DNA of 64,000 bases, taken from the NCBI RefSeq assembly GCF_949987515.2, contig NC_082703.1:9572680-9636679 (forward strand), in the 5' to 3' direction. A program made the translations under genes and the position numbers. Shown here in pieces: positions 1-10,650 of this stretch (the first letter of the stretch is position 1; every line of letters begins with the position of its first letter). The notes below the pieces were generated by a model. That model did not search any database. It worked only from the letters and a program-made list of their open reading frames with translations, and was not told the origin of the DNA. This DNA comes from Delphinus delphis. Taxonomy: Eukaryota > Chordata > Mammalia > Artiodactyla > Delphinidae.

Positions 1-567
1 AAGAAACAATAGTGCAGCCTTGGGGCAGGTTCCTGGTTCCCTCTCAAGGGATACACACAACAATATCTTTGAGCTGTTTTGCATATACTGAAACCCTACC
101 CCCCACCCACCCCCACCCCCCGCCGGGTGGGAGAAGTTAACTGTGTGCTGCCCACAAGCACAGAGACCCCAGACTGGTTGGAACCAGAAGGTTGATGATG
201 CCGACTCCCACTTACCTCACCACCAGCCAATTAGAAGAACGTCCACGAGCTGATCACGCCCTCTTTGAACCATTACTATAAAACTCCTCACTAGTTATCT
301 ATTTTATACATATTAGTCTATATATGTCAATCCCAGTATGCATAAAATAGATAACTAATAAGAACCTGCTGTATAAAAAAATTAAATTAAATTAAAAAAA
401 AAATAAAACTCCTCACACCCCCATCCAGGTTGGGACACATAATTTTGAGGACATTAGCAGGTTGTGGCCCCTTTGCCTGGCAAAGCAATAAAGCTGTTCT
501 CTTCTACTTCACCCGAAACTCTGTCTCTGAGATTTAATTTGGTGTCGGGGTACAGGATTCAGCTTCA
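1..567 (+). mobile_element. ERV1-like LTR (solo, left edge unresolved)
   Basis: This looks like an endogenous retrovirus LTR. It has a TATA-like ctataaaa at 276-283, AATAAA at 487-492, and a U5-like end (acttcaccc, gtctctgagatttaat, then a GTC-rich stretch ending in gcttca). The same 3' end recurs at 7209-7343, so it is a dispersed family. No gag, pol or env sequence follows. The C-rich stretch at 97-125 is probably part of U3. An L1 fragment interrupts it at 292-402. The exact subfamily and left boundary are not clear; the LTR call itself rests on the signals and the second copy. Confidence 0.7.
278..416. mobile_element. Twin-primed L1 3' end inside the LTR, with target duplication
   Basis: A short L1 3' end is flanked by an exact 14-bp target site duplication, ATAAAACTCCTCAC, at 278-291 and 403-416. 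Inside it, 292-307 (TAGTTATCTATTTTAT) is the reverse complement of 342-357, so the 5' part of the insertion is inverted relative to the 3' part. The forward part continues through L1-like text into an A-rich attaaatta tail at 376-402. This is the structure expected of twin priming. The insertion post-dates the LTR. Confidence 0.85.
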
Positions 568-2784
568 TTATCTAGAAAATACAATTATTATTATCTGAGC
601 AACGACCAACCAATATCCCCCCTATGCTGCTGGGCTGGGAAAAAACACAGAACTGGAGTCAAGGGGGCAGGGTTTCTCTCTCTCTCCTGGGTCTGTCCTG
701 GATAAATAACCACTAGACACATGTGCTGGGGAATCTGACTAAAGGCATAAGGCATGGAATCCGCTTAGCATGGGAGCTACTTCCTCCTTTCTACTTGGGT
801 TTTCTCATTGGAACCCAAATTATCAGGGTCATGTGGTTCTACTGTAAGGGGCACTATCCCTCACAAGTTCTCTATTCTTTCTTTTCTTTTTTCCTCCTTG
901 TTCTTCCATTAGGTGCAGCATCAAATGTCCCACTCAAGGCCTGCCTGCTAAGGACAACCACTTTCTAGAGCCTCTCAGGACTTCCGGTTACCTGCTCAGC
1001 TCTGGCTGGCTCTGCTGGTGATTCCAACCTCACAGCCCTGCACCTAAGCTGCCTCAGATATTAAGATCCTTTCTTAAAATAATAAAATAGATAAGCTACT
1101 TGATGTATATTAGTAGTAATCATTATAGCACTCTGTGACTAAATTATCACTATCTCTTGCTCATGAGGATCCAGAGTCTTTGAAAGGGCAAGTAACGCAG
1201 GTCCAAAGAGTTGGACAGTCAGGCAGTAAGGAGTGGAGATGCAAACTCTGTCCAGCCTGCAGGGATCCCATTCTTTCTACTTACAGAAGCAGCACATGGG
1301 CAGCCTGCAGATGTGTTTGGTTTAGCCTGTTACAATCCTGGCCTTATGGTGTTTTTCAAAAAAATGAGTTCATTTCCAAGAGTTTTTTGAAAGCTAGATT
1401 CATTTTAAATATCCAATTTTTTACTTTTTCTTTAAAAAAAAAATCAGAAGAACTAGCAACACCGGGCTTGTTTTCCTCTGGGTGACTAGCTATCTGCTGA
1501 AGCTGAGGAACAAACTCTCCCTTCAGACAGACCCGATGTGCAGCTTCTGGGTGGCCACAGTCCTCACCACTCCCTTATGCCTTCTGACACTGCACTCTCC
1601 TCACTCTTTAGGTACCTGCCTGGCCCTGTAGACAGCTGACTTCACCCCCGTGTTGTTAAGTCCTGTTCCCAGGGGAGGGCACGTCTTACTCTCTGTTCTT
1701 GGTCTCAGAAGCAGCTGGTTTCCATCTCTACACCTGTACCTTGTGCCTCCCCCTTCCTTCTTCCTCCTGCCGTGATGTCTTCTTGGTTTTGTCTTTTGAT
1801 ATGATTTCTGATTCATGCCTGACCCTAACTCACCATCACAGAGATATGCTAAGCCTCTGGTTTGCCGGCAGTCAGGTTCTAATTCTAACTTGCATTGATC
1901 ATCCAGGTTAGATTGAGGTCCAATCTGAATTACTCACTAGGTCTGCTCTTTCATTCAACTTGAACTACTCCCATTCCACCAACCCAGTCCAAGACTTCTC
2001 TGCAATTCCCTTCGGCTCCCTTGTAACTGCCCCACACTGTGAGTGAGCCAGTGTCTGGCCCAACACAGAAGTACTTTCCTTCTATTTGCCATCCCCCTTT
2101 CTCCCCTCCTCCATCTCTCTGGCTCTCCCAGCTCTGTCCTCACAGCAGAGCCGAGAAGGGGGACCTAAAGACAAGAAAGGATTGATCAGTGTTCCCTGAA
2201 CAGTACAAGATGAGGAAATTTTTTAAAAGCCCTCTAGACTTCATGCTTCGAGGATGTTTCACAGGGAACTTGACAGAGACTTGGAAAATACATCTCATAT
2301 AAGAAAGAAGTTGAAAAGGGCAAAAAAAACCCTACAAGTCTGACAAGGAGAAAAAGAAACAAGGTGTAGACCAAACTATTGGGACTGAAAACCCTATTGA
2401 GAGCAAAGCTGGCTCTGACCTTCGTGCCTCCCTAAATGAAAAGCAAACTTCTCCCCTCCTCCCTCATCCCCGACTTTGTCAAGCATGATTGATGACACAG
2501 CTTTTGCTGAAGACACTGCTGAAACGTTCTCACATATAAAATGAGAGCTCACCTAGCTCTTATCTGCAGAAGAAAAGGCACACTATTGTAAAAGACAGAT
2601 GCCTGGCAATTAAAGAGAAAAGAGTGGAAGGGAACACAGTTGCTGGCAGCACGGCACGCCACCTACCTGATGTTCCCCATCGTGCTGTACCGTGATGGTC
2701 CCGGTCTTTAAACTTTCTAGGGCAAGAGTCAAAGACATAAGGACACATCCCCCACTACTCTCCAAATAAACTCCCGTCTTAAAA
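568..2784. other. Unrecognised single-copy-like sequence
   Basis: I recognise no gene or repeat family here. Open frames of 62-116 codons occur on both strands but have no family motif, and there is no splice-site context that I would defend as an exon. The sequence includes a pyrimidine-rich run around 880-905 and an A-rich run near 1434-1443. Confidence 0.5.
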
Positions 2785-2798
2785 AAAGAAACCAGTTA

Positions 2799-3401
2799 AA
2801 AAGATGAAAACTCTAATTCGAAAAGACCCATGCACCCCAATGTTCATAGCAGGACCATTTACAACAGCCAGACACGGAAACAACCTAAGTGTCCATGGAC
2901 AGATGAATGGATAAAGAAGATGTGGTATATATGTTCCATGGAAAATTACTCAGCCATAAAAAAGAATGAAATAATGCCATTCTTAGCCATGTGGATGGAC
3001 CTAGAGATTACCTTACTAAATGAAGTGAGTCAGACAAAGACAAATATCATATGATATCACTTATATGTGGAATCTAAAATATACAAATGAACTTATTTAC
3101 AAAACAGAAACAGACTCACAGACATAGAAATCAAACTTATGGTTACCAAAGGGGAAGGGACGGGGGAGGGATAAATTAGGAATTTGGGATTAACAGATAC
3201 GTACTACTATATATAAAATAGATAACCGGAAAGGACCTACTGTAGAGCACAGGGAACTATATTCAATATCTTGTAATGACCTATAATGGAAAAGAATCTG
3301 AAAAAATATATATATTTATATATGTGTATAATTGAATCACTTCGCTGTACATCTGAAACATTGTAAATCAACTACACATCAATAAAATAATTAACTTTTT
3401 G
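2799..3401 (+). mobile_element. 5'-truncated L1 (ORF2 end and 3' UTR) with target duplication
   Basis: An L1 tail on the plus strand. The frame from 2830 to 3054 reads as the C-terminal end of L1 ORF2 (HPNVHSRTIYN, KMWYICSMENYSAIKKNEI), followed by the GC-poor 3' UTR and the closing text ending cacatcaataaaataa. Flanks match as AAAGAAACCAGTTA (2785-2798) and AAAGAAGCCAGTTA (3402-3415), a target duplication with one mismatch. It is a dead fragment, truncated well inside ORF2. Confidence 0.92.
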
Positions 3402-3424
3402 AAAGAAGCCAGTTAGCTCCTTTT

Positions 3425-3735
3425 CTAACCCATCCTATCATGTATATTTCAGCTTCCAGCCCTGTATTCCCCCTCCTAGATTACAGCTGACTCCTCATTT
3501 TCACCCACCTAAATCCTACACATCTTTTAAAAGACAACTCAAATTCTCTGTCATTTCTCAACTATCCCAACATACTATGCCCTCTTCCTTCTCTAAATTC
3601 TACAACAAATACAACCTGTGTCCACATCACTCACCAACTAAATTGTAAGCACCTCAGAATCAAAGCAAAGACATCATTTTATCCCTACTACCATGGTAAC
3701 ATTTAATAGGTTCAACAAACATTGAAATGAATATG
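3425..3735 (+). mobile_element. L2 LINE 3' remnant
   Basis: The sequence follows the L2 3' end layout: cattle-style ttttaaaagacaactcaaattctctgtcatttctc, then aattgtaagcacctcagaatcaaag and a tail of aacatttaataggttcaacaaacattgaa. It is strongly diverged, as expected of a pre-placental element. The L1 at 2799-3401 abuts its left side. Confidence 0.6.
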
Positions 3736-3784
3736 ACACTCTGCCATAATCTTCACTACTTATTTCATTCCATATATATTTAAC

Positions 3785-3895
3785 TCCAATAAGATTATAA
3801 TTCCCTTGAGGTCAAGGACCATGACTTAATGTATTTCTCTGGCAGTCTAGATGGGACCCAGCCCACAGGAGGAAATAAATATTTACTTGATAGAG
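3785..3895 (+). mobile_element. L2/MIR-type 3' end remnant
   Basis: A second, short remnant carries the conserved L2/MIR terminal pattern: attataattcccttgaggtcaaggaccatgactt, then a cag-rich stretch and ggaaataaatatttact. Family assignment between L2 and MIR3 is not possible by eye. Confidence 0.5.
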
Positions 3896-5209
3896 AGGTT
3901 GATTGATTTAAAGGAATTTAAAGCTTTCAAAACAAGTTAACAGTTGCAATACTAGACATTCCTTACTTTAATAGGAAATACCACTTTACAGCTAAAACAA
4001 AATCGTGCAGGCTGTGGACAGTCCCAAAATTTCTCAGTGCCATTATTTCACTAAGTTCTAGAGAAAGCCCCAAGTTTGCCTCTGGGATGTTCAAATACCA
4101 CCTCAGAATGAGTGACCGGTGTCTGAGCAGCCATCCTGTGGATCTTACTTCAGAGTTCTCCAAGTTTATCCTCGGAGGCAAGGGCATATCACACTTAATC
4201 AGTTCTGTTTTTTAAATGCTTCTGCTGTGAGTTCCACCTGGGACTTGCAGATCCGGATGAGATCCTGATTTGCACATCATTGTTGGTGGCCAGTCCCTGT
4301 GATGAGAGCTCAGCTGTCAATGGGGAGTGAAGCAGGATGTCAGCCAGCTGCTCCTTCCCTGCCTACCCTCGCAGTCCTTGAATCTCCAGGGCTGATCCAG
4401 GGGGAAAGCAGTAAAGACAAGCAGGTAGGATTTGAAGGCCAGGATTAAAACCACACGTGGAAAAAGAAAGACCGTCATTAGGTTGTTTTCCTGTCTTGTA
4501 ATTACTGCTCTAAGACCATCAGCTTTAAGTAATAAGTTTTTGAAAGCCAAAAATTTTAGATACAATTTTGTATAAGCAAATCATTTGTGTGCACAAAACT
4601 CTGTATTTTCTCGAGCAAACAGCATTTTTCACATGCAAATGGCTCTGTTAGAGCTTTAGCTAATTGAGCAGTGTGTGGAATTCTATGCTCTTTTGCAAGC
4701 ACAAGTGGGAAGTGATACTGGCGTAGCTACAGAGAATGTTGACAAGAGTGGCTGGGGGTCAGCGGTACTCTTTGCCTACAGTTGGGTGGCTCTGACTCCT
4801 TGGAATGCTGTAACTCTTGAGAAGTGGAGTAGAAAACTGTCTGAGGTGAGTACACGGTATTTTCAAGCAAATTACTGGTAAATTGATCATTGTCATCACA
4901 TCAACCAGGTTACTCGAGGCTCAAACTCACACGTGCCATCCGAGTTAGCATTTCAGCATGGCTTGGAAGAAATGGTCTGACGGGCTGTTCTGTTGGGTGG
5001 TGCTGTTGGGTGGTGCAACTGCTCCAAGCCCCTCTGCCATCCTAGAAGCTGCATTAACTGCAAGTTGGCAGCACACCGCAGTTGGGTACTTGAGGAGAGT
5101 GTAATCAAGGTACTGTTTACAAAGGAACGGGCAGGGGTCAGGAAATCAACAAGGGTTTGTACAGCACCTTCAGACTAGTAAGCGGTTGCAATCTCTAGAC
5201 CTGAAGGGG
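3896..5209. other. Unrecognised sequence
   Basis: No repeat family or gene was recognised. Short frames on both strands lack motifs. The 3960-4570 part is fairly balanced in composition and could include old unrecognised repeat material. Confidence 0.45.
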
Positions 5210-5520
5210 CAAAGGAATGGGTCTGTTCATAGAACCTGGAGGGACAGCTATTAAAAAAGGACCACCCAACAGGAGTTGTGATCTTTCAGTTGACCGAAGG
5301 CAGCCAGCCCATCATGACCCTCAAAGAGAAAGCCAGAGGGATCAATACTCGGACCTCATTCTTCTCTCTCCCTCTGGTGTTTTGCCAGCCTCCCTCATTG
5401 ACCAAACCCAGCTGGAAAGCAGAAGGCCAAGGCATCTCTTGATTCTATCTATACTGGTCAACCTCCCAGGCCCAGGGCAGGGCGTAGACTAGTGTGGAGA
5501 ACAAATCAGAGATATCCTGC
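5210..5520 (+). repeat. Possible old dispersed repeat (LTR-like text)
   Basis: The stretch with tctggtgttttgccagcc, then attgaccaaacccagctgg and gtcaacctcccaggcccagggcaggg resembles a dispersed repeat that I associate with old LTR or L1 material, but I cannot name the family. It contains a 91-codon frame at 5217-5492 with no domain signature, which I treat as chance. Confidence 0.35.
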
Positions 5521-6010
5521 TTAGGTTCCCTGGAGCCAAAGGTTCTGCAGGCCTTTTCCTTTGTCTCCTATTTCAGTATTTCTAAGCTCCAGAACTTCTC
5601 TGAGAGCTAAATCACAATCATACCCTGCCTGGCGCTATTCTCCAGTCTCAATGGAAATTTTCATGATTAACAATAGTTGTCTTAAACCTATAAGAATCAT
5701 TCTTAAGATGGCAATAAATTTAACTTATAATGCTACTATGGAAATGGTTAAGGGTTCATCAGTGGTCATAGATTTGATCGGTTTAGTTTATTCCCTAATC
5801 ATAGACCAAAGCCATTGCCTGTATAACAGAAGCCAAATAGGAACAGAGACCTCTTCTCGTAATTCTTCGCCTCTACTTCTGCATGATGTATTTTCCAACT
5901 ACTCCTTTTCTCATTAGTTTCGCTCCTTGTAACTGCCTGTTTGTATTAAAATAATCACCATCTCACAGTTCAGATTTAATTGTTCAGTAGTTATTTAATG
6001 TGTGCTACTT
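5521..6010. other. Unrecognised AT-rich sequence
   Basis: No recognisable gene or repeat. A 118-codon frame at 5561-5917 has no membrane, signal or domain pattern that I can identify. Confidence 0.4.
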
Positions 6011-6011
6011 T

Positions 6012-6115
6012 ATTTTTCCTCCCTGCCTAAATTACAAGCTCCCTGAAGGTGGAGGGTGTGTATGGTACGTATTCAAGCATCTATTAAGGTCTCAATAAGT
6101 ACTTCTCCCATGTAA
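6012..6115 (+). mobile_element. L2/MIR-type 3' end remnant
   Basis: The pattern attacaagctccctgaaggtggaggg followed by a degenerate middle and tctcaataagtacttctc is the diverged end of an L2 or MIR element. Confidence 0.5.
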
Positions 6116-6184
6116 TAATTCCCCAGTAATTCGCAGGTTCTTGTTATCAGCATTTATAGAATAGTTTCTATGCACCTAGAACTC

Positions 6185-6270
6185 TGACAAATTCTAAGCT
6201 GCTTGAGAGCAAAACCAAGTATGCTTCCACAGTGCAGAGCACAGAGCCTTTCTACATAGTAGTAATTACT
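6185..6270 (+). mobile_element. L2/MIR-type 3' end remnant
   Basis: A second copy of the same terminal pattern: attctaagctgcttgagagcaaaacc, then cacagtgcagagcacagagcc and tagtagtaattact. Diverged and short. Confidence 0.45.
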
Positions 6271-6861
6271 CTTGAAGGTTACAGGAAGGAAAAGAGTGGA
6301 AGGGAGGGAGAGAGGAGAGATAGCTAATTGTGTTCCTTGTTGGTAAAGATGCTCATTGCATTAGGCATATGGGCAGTTGTTAGATACAAAGCAAGCAGAG
6401 TGGCTGGAAAATAACTTGATCCATAACGGAACCCATATAGTGTCGCCTAGATGCTGTGAAGATAATTGGCCTCTGGGTATTTCAAATATGGTCTTTGTTC
6501 TCCTTTGATAGATGATTCTGTACATCTTTGTGTATAATAAGCCAACTGGATGTGGGTGATGCCGTGATTCAGATATGTGCTTCCCAGGAGCCATAAAGAG
6601 ATCTCAAATACAGCTATAAACACCTTTGAGAGATTGTGCAATAAAGAAAACTTCCTGACAAATTAGCTACAGACTCAGAATAACAGAGCTAATAACACAT
6701 CAGCTCACTGCTCTTCCCAGCAAACACAGGGGGAGAAATGTGTCAGACTGAAATTAATCAATCTAACACTCACAATCTGGAAATTTTAGGGAGAAAAAAA
6801 ATTGTTTCTTAAGGAAGATATTTCTAAAGCAATATTTATTAAGACATAGCTTCATCTCTCC

Positions 6862-7208
6862 TTTTATTTATTTATTTGTTTATTTATGTATTTTTGGCTG
6901 TGATGTGTCTTTGTTGCTGCGCGCGGGCTTTCTCTAGTTGAGGCGAGTGGAGGCTACTCTTCTTTACGTGCACAGGCTTCTCACTGCGGTGGCTTCTCTT
7001 GCTGTAGAGCACGGGCTCTAGGCACACGGGCTTCAGTAGCTGTGGCACGTGGGCTCAGTAGTTGTGGCTCGTGGGCTCTGGAGCACAGGCTCTGGAGCTG
7101 TGGTGCACGGGCTTAGTTGTTCCACGGCATGTGGGATCTTCCCGGACCAGGACCCGTGTCCCCTGCATTGGCAGGCGGATTCTTAACCACTGTACCACCA
7201 GGGAACAC
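6862..7208 (-). mobile_element. CHR-1 SINE, full length, antisense
   Basis: A tRNA-derived cetartiodactyl SINE on the minus strand. Its head lies at the right edge (reverse complement of the cttccctggtgg start at 7195-7205), with B-box-like text near 7150. The long CHR-1 body has repeated gtggctcgtgggctctg units, and the tail is ttta-rich at 6862-6890. No clear target duplication was found. It sits just upstream of an LTR end, which it probably interrupted. Confidence 0.9.
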
Positions 7209-7343
7209 CTCCGTTTCACTTTGGCCCTGCCAAAACAATCTCTGAGGTAAACAGCAGGACCCTACTTCACCCAAAACTCTGTCTCTGCGATTTAATTCGG
7301 CGTCAGGCTACAGAGGCTGGATTCGGCTTCAATATCTTGCTTT
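7209..7343 (+). mobile_element. Second copy of the ERV1-like LTR, 3' end only
   Basis: The text tttggccctgccaaaacaat, then ctacttcacccaaaactctg and tttaattcggcgtc, ending in cggcttca, matches the 3' end of the LTR at 1-567. Unlike that copy it lacks an intact AATAAA (aaaacaat instead). Its upstream part is cut by the CHR-1 SINE. Confidence 0.7.
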
Positions 7344-8156
7344 TCCTTAAGCACGAGACGTGTCAACACAGCCAATATGCTATCAAGCAAACTACATTTG
7401 AAGATTCAAGGGGGGTGGCCAAGAGCTATTAATATGGTGATCATTCACCTAGAGACGATCAGCATTTCATGCAATTGTATTCATTTCAAAATACGCAAGA
7501 AATTAATCCTACAGCTAAGTGTGCTTTCCACCTTGGTAATACTTTATGGATGCAAACTATAAAGCAGAAAGCAGAAATTTTTGTCAGACCATGTGTCAGA
7601 AGTAATTATTACTGTAATAGAAGGTCCACCCAACCTGAACGGGACACATACACCACCATGTCCCACAATGTAAAAAGACAGATTGGATCCCACTCTGGAA
7701 GAAGAAATGTTTAAAGTGTTGGAAATGCAAGACTTCACGAAACAGACAAGGAGCCTTACAAAGTTCTTACTCCGTTAGGTATAGGTGATGCTGTCTTTTC
7801 ACACAGAAAGGTTAACGGATTCAAGTACTTTAATTCTATCTCTGCTCCTTCCACCCCATGGCACACATAGTACTAACTTTCTGAAACGAGTTCTGGATGT
7901 GGACCCTCTCTTGCCATCCACCCTAATAATTCAGTATCAGACTGACAGTCCTGCCCCATCTTATCCAGATCTGCAGGGGACCCCCGACACGGGCATAGGC
8001 TCTGGCTGTCCCTTCTGGGCAAGTGTGCATGTTTATTACGTAGACTGGAAGGCTGTTATTGCTAATGATTTTGTTGTTGCTGTTTGGAGAAGGGAGACGT
8101 AAGGATCGGTGTGATGGGTGAGACCAAGTAAGGAAAATCATGATAAACCATTATAG
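7344..8156. other. Unrecognised sequence
   Basis: No gene or repeat recognised. A 105-codon frame at 7785-8102 has no domain pattern. One 19-bp word, at 7931-7949, is exactly repeated at 9440-9458. Confidence 0.45.
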
Positions 8157-8365
8157 CTGCACTGTGCAATATGGTAGTCCCTAGCCACATGTGACTAGGT
8201 AATTTAAACTTAAAATTAAATAAAATTTAAAATTTAGTTCTTCAGTTGCACTAGCCATATTTCCATCCTCAACAGCCATGTGTGGCTAGTGGCTGCCCTA
8301 TTGGACAGCATAGATACAGAATATTTCTGTCATCATAGAAAGTTCTTTTAGACGGTGCTACACGC
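8157..8365. mobile_element. MER5-type hAT-Charlie DNA transposon remnant
   Basis: The element opens with gctgcactgtgcaatatggtag and tagccacatgtgac. After an AT-rich centre it continues with tcagttgcactagcc and gccatgtgtggctagtggctgccctattggacagca. These are hallmarks of the non-autonomous MER5 family, which has no coding capacity. Confidence 0.85.
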
Positions 8366-9160
8366 TAGTGTGTTACCAAGCCTTCTGGCAATGTATCCTC
8401 TTGGCTCAAATTTCATTACCGTTTGTATAGATAACAGTTTAGATTCTGCCTGCCATTTTTTTCCTTCATGGTGTCTCAAAAGACCATCATGTTTATGAGC
8501 AACTAATGCTTGTTCACATTCCTCTGTATGAAGTTTGTTCTTAATATTGTCTTGGATACTAATTAAGTGGGATTTGAAAGTAAGAACGCATTGGCACAGT
8601 TAAGGTTAATGGCTTAATCCTTTAGCACAGGAGACAACTTCAAGAACTTGTTTGAAAGATTTTTATTGAAGCACAGGGAATGCACTGTTTCATTATCCAT
8701 GAGCATTGTCTATTCTGCTCTCCCTGGGAACAGTGCATCTATATGTCCTTCGAGTAACCGATACTTAGAAAATGTTTCCAGGTCTTTGCATTTCTTACTA
8801 CAAGAGTAAACTGCTAATAAAAGAAGATGGTTGTTTTTCCAGATAATTCTAGATTCACCAAGATCCGTATTTGATTTTTAATCTCTTTCTTAGAAATTAA
8901 CTTAGTAAAGAGTTAATCATTTTTTATTTAGGAATATTCTAGGTAAACAGCTGATGAAGTATGAAAAAATAACTTCACTGGTTGCCAGGGGATAGGGGAT
9001 GAGGGAAAATAAGAAGCAGCTGGTAAACTGGTACAAACTCTCAGTTATGAGAAGAATAAGAATAATCAGACAATCAAGGATGTCTCCAGGCATTGTCAAA
9101 TGTCCCCTGGGAGACAAATTACTCCCCTCCCCTCCTTGTGAACCATTGTCCTACAGACAG
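8366..9160. other. Unrecognised AT-rich sequence
   Basis: Nothing recognisable as a gene or named repeat. Two overlapping frames at 8917-9314 on opposite strands are uninformative. Confidence 0.4.
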
Positions 9161-9164
9161 AGAA

Positions 9165-9315
9165 TTATACAACATAGAAATGACAAGGGCTTTAGAAATT
9201 CTTCAATCAAGCAATCCAACTTTTAAAAATAGAAAGGACTCAAAGAGGTTATGTGACTTGCCCAAGTTAGTGGCAATGGCTAGGTATAAATCCACCATCT
9301 CCCTGGAGTGCTAGA
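9165..9315 (+). mobile_element. MIR SINE remnant
   Basis: The core-like text aaaggactcaaagaggttatgtgacttgcccaag, followed by gtggcaatggctaggtataaatcc, is the diverged MIR central region in sense orientation. Confidence 0.65.
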
Positions 9316-9455
9316 ATAGACCATTTGAAAACTAAATATTTTTTATGATTGTTAGTTTCCAGAGTGTTATTCACATATGCAGACAACTCAAATAAAGCCC
9401 TGCAAGTTGATCCAGGTTTCTTATCCTTCCGTGGGTAGATCAGTATCAGACTGAC

Positions 9456-9487
9456 AGTGAAACCAACACAAGAGTGTTGGTTTCACT
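9456..9487. other. Perfect 14-bp inverted repeat with a 4-nt loop
   Basis: The arms are AGTGAAACCAACAC (9456-9469) and GTGTTGGTTTCACT (9474-9487), exact reverse complements around an AAGA loop. No known transposon terminal repeat is evident. It overlaps the end of the 19-bp word at 9440-9458. Function is unknown. Confidence 0.9.
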
Positions 9488-10264
9488 CTTCAGAACTTTT
9501 GTGGCTAAAATTGCCTCTAATAATGGTTATCAAGAAAGCATTTCTGCTAATTAGCAGGGGTGACACAGAGGTCTATGGAGCCACATAGGTAATTTGCACA
9601 ATACCAATCTCTCTCCTTTCCCTTGAGCTGAAATGCCTTCTTCCTCTTTGTGCAGAGAGGATGCAGATGGAGAAGGCCTTCCTTTCTGGGCAAGGAGGTC
9701 ATTCCTCCAACTTCCTCAGAGATTTGGCCATCAATCAGCCATCAGTTGCCAGGGGTTAGTTGGTTTTGTTCATTTGTAGTTGCATTTTTACTGAACAGAA
9801 AAGGAACATCAGTAGCAGCCATGGAGATTTCTAGGCGTCTCCAATCTTAATTCTTCCTTGTATTGAAAGGCATAACAACGTCAGTAGAATTAATTAAATT
9901 GCTTTCGTTGTTCTTCATACCTCGCTCGCTCACACACACACTCCTGTGTTAACACACATTGGGAGTGCAGAACACACACTTACACAGGCACCCACCTACA
10001 CAGGAAGAAAAGTATGCTAATTTTTTTCATTGGTATCTTTTATCTGTGGTTTTGGATCACTTTGAAAGCATATGTAAAGAATACAGGGATGGTGAGACAA
10101 CCAGGCTTTCTCAAAACGCTGAACGTTAAGTACCTTGACGAGTCTGCTTCAGTCCTCTGAAAACACAGGAATTTACTAAATGATTAACCAACAACCTAAT
10201 AAAATTTTGATTTTTCAATTTTATGGCAGTGAGAAAAGCTATACGCATTCACTAGAAACCGTAC
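9488..10264. other. Unrecognised sequence with a short CA-rich stretch
   Basis: No repeat family or gene was recognised. The part from 9925 to 9990 is enriched in ca/ac dinucleotides (tcacacacacact, acacacacttacaca) and is probably a degraded microsatellite. Confidence 0.45.
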
Positions 10265-10650
10265 TTGGAATTCTGGTCTTTTCCCGAGCTAGTGACCTGC
10301 TCTCTGGTGATGCTGGGCAGTGGCAGCCGCAGCTCCCAGGCAGCCCCGCGATCACGAGGGTGAACACATGACACACTGACCACCATTCTGCACCCAGACA
10401 ACCACTCTTTTCCACTTTCTGTACAGTTTTCAATAAATGACATGAGATAGTCAACACTTTATTATAAAATAGGCTTTGTGTTAGATGATTTTGCCCAACT
10501 GTAAGCTAATGAAAGTGTTCTGAGCACATTTAAGGCAGGCTGGGCTAAGCTCTGATGTTCTGTAGGTTAGGTGTGTTAAATGCATTTTCGACTTACAACA
10601 TTTTCAACTTACGATGGTTTATCGGGACATAACCCCATCATAAGGAAGAT
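10265..10650. mobile_element. Tigger-type (TcMar) DNA transposon remnant
   Basis: Several blocks match my memory of a Tigger/MER44-like element: ttctggtcttttcccgagctagtgacctg, gatgctgggcagtggcag, cgatcacgagggtgaacaca, tttattataaaataggctttgtgttagatgattttgcc, and the closing acttacgatggtttatcgggacataacccc. It has no intact transposase frame. The precise subfamily is uncertain. Confidence 0.7.

Noticed and set aside
1..7343. A complete provirus between two copies of the same LTR
   Set aside because: No retroviral gene remnants between them, and L2 remnants plus unrelated sequence fill the interval.
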